A DNA stretch of 64,000 bases from a virus: positions 1-64,000 of IMG/VR virus record IMGVR_UViG_3300022689_000178, one strand, 5' to 3'. Shown here one piece after another: positions 58,183-64,000 of this stretch; within the stretch, counting starts at the first letter, position 1, and the number at the start of each line of letters is the position of its first letter. The translations under genes were made by a program, and so were the position numbers. The notes below the pieces were generated by a model, which saw nothing but the letters and a program-made list of their open reading frames with translations, was not told the DNA's origin and did no database searches.

Positions 58183-60375
58183 ATGAAAACAAAAATACTA
58201 CATACAAAATTAATTATTGACTCATTAGAAAATCAAATTATTGCTGAATATGGAGTTAATTCAAATGATTTAGATAAAATTGATATATCCGTTGATGATA
58301 TTTTTAATTTAGAAATCAATGGTATTAAAGTTAATCAACAAAATATTTTAGCAAAATATAATGAACGTGAAAAAAAACAAAACAATCAACAGGCACAACC
58401 AGAATATATAAAAAGTGGGAGTACAATAACTATTCCGGCTGATTTTGATAAAAAAATAAAAACAATACAAAAACAAAAAACAGACACAGAGTGGCAATTA
58501 AAACAATATGGTTCAGTTTCGGAATTTTTACCACAAAAAATAAAAGATTTATTAGAAGATCAAAAAAATAGACCTATTTATGATCAATCTGAATTTTTAT
58601 CTGGTTCAAGTAGAAATTTATCATTCGATGTAAAAAATATTTCTATTAGAATATTTGCAATATGTAAAAGTTTAAATGAAAAAGTAGTTAATATAAGTCC
58701 ATATATAATAACTTGTAATTGGAATACTACAATGGAAGGGGGTAATTTTTCATTAACAATAGCAAGTCCAACAGCCAGTTATGATAATCCTAAAACAAAT
58801 GCAATACTAACTAATAGGGCGCATTGGCAAAAAAATAATACTCAAACATATATAGCAAATAATGAATTAAATTTTCAATTTACAGATAGTGTTAATTATT
58901 CACAAGATGTCGATGGTCAAAATCGGAAAACTAACAGATATAAAAATTTTTATTTTGAGAAAATATTGCAATGTAATGATATTGTATTTATACGTGGTGA
59001 ACGTATGTTAAACGAAGAAATTGAGAATACCGAAAATATTGATATATTAGAATATTGTGAACCAAAAGATTTAAAAGGGCGTGTTTGGGATATGATTGGA
59101 TTAATTGATACAATTACAATTAGTCAAAATAATGCTGCCGGTGTTGTTACAATAAATGTAACTGGAAGAGATTTAATGAAAATATTAATTGAAGATAATC
59201 AATTGATATATCCAGAACTAATTAAATCAGATGGCACTACCGATATTGAAGCATTTTTACCCAATAAAATAATCAATTCACAAAACATGAAACAATCACA
59301 GGTATATAAACGATTGTTAGGTGAAATAATGGATATTACATTACAAACAAAACAAACAGTCAATAGATTAATTAATTATATTTTTGATGTGATGGCTAAT
59401 ATTCAAGTTACATATAAACCAGAAACATTAAAAGCATTTGAAGAAGATCAAATATTTGTTTCTTATAATGAAAGACAAAATATATCAAAACGTATTGGAA
59501 TATGGAATTTACATGAAGTATTCATAGATGAAAGTGTGAAAAATAGATATGTACAAGATAGTTCAATTGGTACGGCGGGGGGTAATATACTTTCATTTAT
59601 AAAAAAAGTATGTATGCCACCATTAGTTGAATTTTATACAGATACGTATAATGATAGATTTTATTGGATAGTAAGACAAACTCCGCATGATTACAAAAGT
59701 TATAAAGAAAATTTAAATTATGAATTTCAAACAATTACTGATAAACAGGTATTAAATTTTGATATAAATATGAGTGGTGAAGATTTTTATTCTTTGTATA
59801 AATTTGATCCAAAAACATATATTTTCGGAGATGAGGATGAGGCTATTTATAAATTTCCTGCTGTATTTTTTAAAGAAATTGCAGAAATATACGGTATACG
59901 CTCATTAGAAATACCAAGCGATTACATGATAAATGATGACCAAATTGCAAATTCAGAAAAACAAGCTATAAATGATTTACGTTACTTAATAGAAACATAT
60001 TTATATAAACCATTTACCCGAAAAGGTTCTATAACACTAACAGGTGATAGGAGATTCAAAAAAGGAATGAATTGTTATTTTGAGGCTACTGATGAAATGT
60101 TTTATATTACAGGTGTATCTAATCAATACAATATATCAAATTCAGAAACAAGTAGAGTAACGGTTTTAAATGTTGAACGTGGTATGATAATAAAACATTA
60201 TGATAAATATTTTAATATTGTAGATTTTTCCGGTAACCCGGCCAATAATCCTATTACTAAAAAACAACAAAAAGAATGGAAAATAAATACACCGATTTGG
60301 GAATTTTTTCTGCAAAAAAAACAATTTGATCCAATAAATTTATATAATGATTTACCATTACCAAATAAAAAATAA
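58183..60375 (+). CDS. Baseplate hub-type protein, 730 aa
   Basis: Residues ~150-330 (VKNISIRIFAICKSLNEKVVNIS, TCNWNTTMEGGNFSLTI, NNAAGVVTINVTGRDLMKILI) have the barrel pattern of gp27/gpD-like hub proteins. YLIETYLYKPFTRKGSITLTGDRRFKKGMN later gives the second barrel. The first ~110 residues are an added charged domain. It follows the tape measure by 3 bases. Some hub proteins carry peptidoglycan-lytic domains; none is evident here. Confidence 0.6.
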   Translation: MKTKILHTKLIIDSLENQIIAEYGVNSNDLDKIDISVDDIFNLEINGIKVNQQNILAKYNEREKKQNNQQAQPEYIKSGSTITIPADFDKKIKTIQKQKTDTEWQLKQYGSVSEFLPQKIKDLLEDQKNRPIYDQSEFLSGSSRNLSFDVKNISIRIFAICKSLNEKVVNISPYIITCNWNTTMEGGNFSLTIASPTASYDNPKTNAILTNRAHWQKNNTQTYIANNELNFQFTDSVNYSQDVDGQNRKTNRYKNFYFEKILQCNDIVFIRGERMLNEEIENTENIDILEYCEPKDLKGRVWDMIGLIDTITISQNNAAGVVTINVTGRDLMKILIEDNQLIYPELIKSDGTTDIEAFLPNKIINSQNMKQSQVYKRLLGEIMDITLQTKQTVNRLINYIFDVMANIQVTYKPETLKAFEEDQIFVSYNERQNISKRIGIWNLHEVFIDESVKNRYVQDSSIGTAGGNILSFIKKVCMPPLVEFYTDTYNDRFYWIVRQTPHDYKSYKENLNYEFQTITDKQVLNFDINMSGEDFYSLYKFDPKTYIFGDEDEAIYKFPAVFFKEIAEIYGIRSLEIPSDYMINDDQIANSEKQAINDLRYLIETYLYKPFTRKGSITLTGDRRFKKGMNCYFEATDEMFYITGVSNQYNISNSETSRVTVLNVERGMIIKHYDKYFNIVDFSGNPANNPITKKQQKEWKINTPIWEFFLQKKQFDPINLYNDLPLPNKK

Positions 60376-60378
60376 ATT

Positions 60379-60684
60379 ATGTTTGCTCAAGTAAAAATAA
60401 TATTAAATTACAGGGAAATAGATGATGCCAGAGAACAAAAAGAAATCAATAATATTAATATAACAATACCAAAACCATTATACGATTATGATGATTTTTA
60501 TTTTAATATCATAGATGTTCATTCATTCCGAATAAACGAAAAAAGAAAAGAAATTATTATAAAAATGAATAATAATGATATTCATATATGTAAATATAAT
60601 AAACAATTAAAAAATTCATTAATTGAATTTTTTAAAAAAAATGATCCGGTTGTAATAAATGAAATCAAACTAAATGGAAACTAA
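60379..60684 (+). CDS. Baseplate-region protein, 101 aa
   Basis: A small mixed protein (FAQVKIILNYREIDDAREQKE) between hub and spike-type genes; its stop shares one base with the next ATG. It could be a DUF2577-like baseplate component, but no motif proves it. Confidence 0.45.
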   Translation: MFAQVKIILNYREIDDAREQKEINNINITIPKPLYDYDDFYFNIIDVHSFRINEKRKEIIIKMNNNDIHICKYNKQLKNSLIEFFKKNDPVVINEIKLNGN

Positions 60685-61580
60685 TGAATACGTATGAATC
60701 ATATATAGTAATACCAAAAAATGTAGATAGAAATGATTTTGTTAAACGTTGTTTAAATAACAATGAAGTAGCGATCGGAAATCCGTATGGTTCATATCGT
60801 ATTGCAAAAGATGCTGCAAGCATGGTTAATGATAATGATGGTATTATATCTACATTGGATTTTCCGGCCACATATAAAGAAATTGGTTCAAAAGTTATTG
60901 TTTTAGAATTACCATATTTCAAAATTCCGCTTGTATTTTTAACCGGAAATGTAAAAAATCGATTTACTGCAAGTGAAGAAAAACAAATTAAATTATTTAA
61001 GCAAGGTGATGACAATAATAATGGATTAATTGATATACGTGGCTTAAAAGGTATAATGGATTTGTCAGTATTATCCAATGTGGAAAATGGAGGTAAAATT
61101 AATATTGAGGCAATAAATAATAATAAAGATATTGATAGTGAAATTAAAATAAAAGCAAATGTAGTTAATCATATTGTAACAATACTAAATACAACAGTAG
61201 AAAATTATTATTCATTAATAATTCGGAATAGTGAAAAAAAAGATGGATTCATGGAGTTGAAATATGAATTGGAAACCGGATTATCTTTTATAGATGAATT
61301 TAATAATCAAATTATTCAGATTGAGGATTATTTACAATTATTGCATCAAAAAAAAATAATATTTGGAGATGGAAATGAACCTTTATTATTAGGTGATACA
61401 ACGGTAGATTTTATGAAAGACTTTTTAGAAACAATTAGAGACACTTATGCGGCTTGTACTGTTCCAACTGCTTTAGGTTTATCCGGAACTCCGGTAAATG
61501 CTCCTACTTTTGTAACGAAAATAAATGATTTATTAGCACAAATTAATGAAATTAAATCACAATATACATTTACAGACTGA
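60684..61580 (+). CDS. Baseplate/spike-type protein, 298 aa
   Basis: The N-terminal ~110 residues hold an OB-like barrel (GIISTLDFPATYKEIGSKVIVLELP, PLVFLTGNV), the domain of gpV/gp5-type spike proteins. After it come DIRGLKGIMDLSVLSNVENGG and IEAINNNKDIDSEIKIKANV, like the start of a beta helix. The C-terminus is helical. It would form or hold the cell-puncturing tip. Confidence 0.5.
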   Translation: MNTYESYIVIPKNVDRNDFVKRCLNNNEVAIGNPYGSYRIAKDAASMVNDNDGIISTLDFPATYKEIGSKVIVLELPYFKIPLVFLTGNVKNRFTASEEKQIKLFKQGDDNNNGLIDIRGLKGIMDLSVLSNVENGGKINIEAINNNKDIDSEIKIKANVVNHIVTILNTTVENYYSLIIRNSEKKDGFMELKYELETGLSFIDEFNNQIIQIEDYLQLLHQKKIIFGDGNEPLLLGDTTVDFMKDFLETIRDTYAACTVPTALGLSGTPVNAPTFVTKINDLLAQINEIKSQYTFTD

Positions 61581-62047
61581 TGCCATTAGATTTTAAAAAA
61601 ACAAAAATAGAATTAAGAAAATTTATGGATAATGAATATGAAAATTTTGTAGATTATCCAAGATCGGATGAAGAGGCAGCCGAAAAATGGGCTAATGCTG
61701 TAAATGAAGGCGCAAAAGGTGTTATACCAATTTCATTAAATAGTGAAATAGCAAAAGAATCTTTTTATACAGCATTATTAGCTGCAATAAAAAGTAAAAC
61801 AGTTTTAACGTTATTTCCAAGTATTTTTCAAATATATGCAGTACAATTGGCGGCGGGTATGACAACACCGGATAAAACAGGAAATCCACCACCAGTAGCA
61901 ATTGTTTTTATGCCTGTATATATTTTAGGTTTTGCAGGTGCAAAACAAATAGATTGTATTAATGCAATGATTCCGATCATAGATACATGGTTTAAAACTG
62001 GCTTTGTGGTTAATAATAGTACGGGTGTAACTATAATATGGCAATAA
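61580..62047 (+). CDS. Hypothetical baseplate-region protein, 155 aa
   Basis: A soluble Ala-rich protein with a hydrophobic middle (PVAIVFMPVYILGFAGA). Its ATG overlaps the upstream stop by one base. Conserved position between spike and distal baseplate genes suggests a virion role; no family recognised. Confidence 0.45.
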   Translation: MPLDFKKTKIELRKFMDNEYENFVDYPRSDEEAAEKWANAVNEGAKGVIPISLNSEIAKESFYTALLAAIKSKTVLTLFPSIFQIYAVQLAAGMTTPDKTGNPPPVAIVFMPVYILGFAGAKQIDCINAMIPIIDTWFKTGFVVNNSTGVTIIWQ

Positions 62048-62060
62048 AATAAATAATAAT

Positions 62061-62777
62061 ATGGCAACAATAATACAACAAGCGGAAGATACAAGGCAAG
62101 CTTTATATAATGTTGGAGAGGCATTTGCACATGCTTTGTTTCCAAACCAGTTTGAATATTACTTTTTTGCATTTGAATTGGAGGATGATAAACAAGTTAC
62201 GGATAGATTTATTTTTCCTATTTCACCTAAAAGTATAAGTATATCTGAATCAAAAATTGCAAATGTTCAAAAAACAAGTGGAGGTGTGGTAAATTTATTT
62301 AATACAAGTTACAATCCTTTAACTATTACAATACAAGGTAATTTCGGAAGAGACTTTAAGTTATTTTATGCAAACAAAAAAAATGCAGATACTAACTTAA
62401 TTTCAAATGAAAGTGAGTCAACATGGGTAGATATATTTAATTTTATTAAACCGTTTGTAAATGAATTTTTATATACAGGTTTTGGCGCTTTTAATGAATT
62501 AAAAAGAATCATTAGAAAAAGTACACAATTAACTCCGACCGGTAAACCTTACAAATTAATATTTTATAATTTAGCTTTTTCGGAAATATATTTAGTTCAA
62601 ATATTGAATTTTAATCCTACTATGACAAATGAAAATAATTATATACATGAATTTTCATTAAGCATGCAGGCAATTTCATATTATAATTTTTATGATGCCA
62701 TAACTGAAAAATATAATAATTTATCTAATAGTATTAAATCAGTAGCTACACGGCTAAAAACTGCAATAAATAGTTAA
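62061..62777 (+). CDS. Baseplate protein, hub-associated type, 238 aa
   Basis: FIFPISPKSISISESKIANVQ near residue 50, followed by PLTITIQGNFGRDFKL and NYIHEFSLSMQAISYYNF, matches the short proteins that carry the tail hub in Bacteroidetes and other phages (the strand pattern before LysM in gp53-like proteins). No LysM is present. Lies between two baseplate-type genes. Confidence 0.5.
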   Translation: MATIIQQAEDTRQALYNVGEAFAHALFPNQFEYYFFAFELEDDKQVTDRFIFPISPKSISISESKIANVQKTSGGVVNLFNTSYNPLTITIQGNFGRDFKLFYANKKNADTNLISNESESTWVDIFNFIKPFVNEFLYTGFGAFNELKRIIRKSTQLTPTGKPYKLIFYNLAFSEIYLVQILNFNPTMTNENNYIHEFSLSMQAISYYNFYDAITEKYNNLSNSIKSVATRLKTAINS

Positions 62778-62780
62778 GAT

Positions 62781-63695
62781 ATGTTAGCAAATGAGACAAT
62801 AGAAACATTTAAGAAATTTATAAATTTTGACATTGAAAGTTATTTTAATGACTTTATAAATTTCAATGAATCAGAATTAATAAAATTAGAATCTTTTTAT
62901 TTAGGAAAAAGTGAAACAAAAGATACTAAGGCACAAACTGAATTAAATAGATTGTTGAAATTAGGTATTGAATTAGATACATTATGTCAACAAAAATTAC
63001 ATAACTTTGAAAGAGGTGATTATGTGAATTTAATGGAATATATTGATGAGGTTTTTTATACTTTAAAAAAAATAAATTTATTGTCAGTATTTTTACGCTC
63101 TGTATTAACTGAAAAAATGCAAAGTAGTACAATTGTTTCGGATAGATTTGTTCGGAATTATGAAACTCCGGAAAAAGTGGTTGAAAAAGAACAAAATGAT
63201 TGGATGGATAGCTGGGTAGATATTTACATTAAAAATCGTAAATTAGAAACTGACTATAAAGTAAATGAAGGTTACTATATTCAATTAAATAAGTCAATAT
63301 TTACAAACTTTAATCTAAATTCAGTCATTGATAATTTAATAGGTGAAAATTTATATGGTAAGGATATTCGTAAAAATATTGATATTGAAAATAATGATTT
63401 TATTACTTTAAATGGAAAGGAAACATTATTACAATCAGTTGAGATATTATCAAATTTAAAACGTGGGGATATTCCACAATATCCAAATATTGGTATTGAT
63501 GAGACATTATTGAAAGGTAATTTTGAGATAAATTTTCCTTTAATTGTCCGGTCTAAACAAAAAGATTTTTCAATAGATGATACATTATTGGGATTTTCAA
63601 TAACTGATATACAAAAACAAAATGGTCAATTAAAAATCACATTTGAAGTTCAATCATTTTATTCTACGATAGTTAACGAAGAAGTGGTTTTATAA
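62781..63695 (+). CDS. Baseplate wedge-type protein, gp25-like C-terminus, 304 aa
   Basis: The first ~170 residues are helical. The C-terminal ~110 residues (QSVEILSNLKRGDIPQYPNIGID, then NGQLKITFEVQSFYS) follow the gpW/gp25-type baseplate wedge fold, in which a short strand before PxxG is conserved. It lies last in the tail unit before a terminator. Confidence 0.5.
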   Translation: MLANETIETFKKFINFDIESYFNDFINFNESELIKLESFYLGKSETKDTKAQTELNRLLKLGIELDTLCQQKLHNFERGDYVNLMEYIDEVFYTLKKINLLSVFLRSVLTEKMQSSTIVSDRFVRNYETPEKVVEKEQNDWMDSWVDIYIKNRKLETDYKVNEGYYIQLNKSIFTNFNLNSVIDNLIGENLYGKDIRKNIDIENNDFITLNGKETLLQSVEILSNLKRGDIPQYPNIGIDETLLKGNFEINFPLIVRSKQKDFSIDDTLLGFSITDIQKQNGQLKITFEVQSFYSTIVNEEVVL

Positions 63696-63723
63696 TTTGT
63701 CATAGTTTTATATTTTAATTAAT

Positions 63724-63754
63724 AAAAGCTGTATTTATGTTACGGCTTTTTTTG
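63724..63754 (+). terminator. Rho-independent terminator
   Basis: AAAAGCTGTA pairs with TTACGGCTTTT (one G-T pair), loop of 6, then T. Ends the baseplate unit. Confidence 0.8.
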
Positions 63755-63822
63755 TGATAAATAGCATATTATATTTTACATTTTCAATGTGCAATAAATG
63801 TTAAACTTAAATTGTACTAAAA

Positions 63823-63972
63823 ATGAGAACTACAACGATTTATTTTAATGATTGCACGACTATTAGTATGAGTGCTAATAGTAAATATAAAAGCAAAATA
63901 TTGGATTTTCTATTGCGGTTATATAAAGGGCGGGTAAAAAAAGTGGAAAATAATTGCAGTAATAAGAAATAA
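63823..63972 (+). CDS. Small hypothetical protein, 49 aa
   Basis: ATG 63823 to TAA 63972; the product is basic at the C-terminus (LLRLYKGRVKKVENN). It stands alone after the terminator. The 305 bases from 63696 to the window end hold only the terminator and this frame. No family recognised. Confidence 0.45.
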   Translation: MRTTTIYFNDCTTISMSANSKYKSKILDFLLRLYKGRVKKVENNCSNKK

Positions 63973-64000
63973 TTATTTACATAAAAGGGAACAAAATTAA

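Noticed and set aside
1-64000. Lysogeny module (integrase, excisionase, CI-type repressor)
   Set aside because: No integrase or recombinase motif was recognised in any frame. The Crp/Fnr-like protein alone is not evidence of lysogeny.
1-64000. tRNA or rRNA genes
   Set aside because: No GC-rich cloverleaf-like or rRNA-like segment was seen. A covariance-model scan could still find a divergent tRNA.

Overview
The window is a very AT-rich (roughly 27-30% GC) segment of a tailed phage with a contractile tail, or of a prophage of that type. The likely host is a member of the Bacteroidetes. Intergenic regions carry TAnnTTTG boxes, the -7 element of that phylum. Few genes have a convincing Shine-Dalgarno site. 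Several families (a BT0820-like HAD protein, the DUF6496 block, the VSR-like phage nuclease) fit the same host group. No integrase, DNA polymerase, endolysin, tRNA or CRISPR array was recognised. The first gene is cut by the left edge, so the genome continues outside.

Layout. 1-5.8 kb: end of the tail/baseplate block, small membrane proteins including a holin-like one, and three large fibre/baseplate-type proteins, closed by a terminator. 5.9-16.5 kb: early/replication block with a Crp/Fnr-type regulator, a possible helicase loader, two DNA methyltransferases, a T7-type primase-helicase, a DnaQ-like exonuclease and an SSB-like protein, closed by a terminator. 16.8-19.8 kb: a run of small genes and a DNA methyltransferase with foreign composition, separated by inverted-repeat elements; a smaller unit of the same kind sits at 8.9-9.2 kb. 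19.8-24.8 kb: VSR-like nuclease, radical SAM protein, sigma-like protein, HAD phosphatase and an adenine methyltransferase. 25.1-33.7 kb: terminase, portal and head morphogenesis genes, plus a 658-residue protein with sigma-like stretches. 33.7-38.9 kb: accessory genes, including an exonuclease homologue that has lost its catalytic acids. 39-47.4 kb: a 1598-residue helicase-containing polyvalent protein, prohead protease, scaffold and major capsid protein. 47.5-63.7 kb: head-tail connectors, sheath, tube, tail chaperones with a probable frameshift, tape measure, and hub/baseplate genes.

How the parts may work together. Two promoter families emerge from the intergenic DNA. (1) Five promoters carry a TGA-N6-TCA dyad exactly 35 bases upstream of a TAnnTTTG (or one-mismatch) box. 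This is the half-site and spacing expected for a Crp/Fnr protein acting near -41, and the window encodes such a protein at 7247-7885. The set includes two early rightward promoters and all three leftward accessory units. (2) At least eight rightward late units begin with CAGTAATATT-N2-WATAAA, a candidate phage-specific late promoter; sigma-like proteins at 21119-21757 and 31691-33667 are candidate specificity factors. At 38960-38979 and 51599-51618 the two signals overlap in divergent orientation, which suggests a switch between leftward accessory and rightward late transcription. Function assignments rest on reading motifs by eye; no database search was run.
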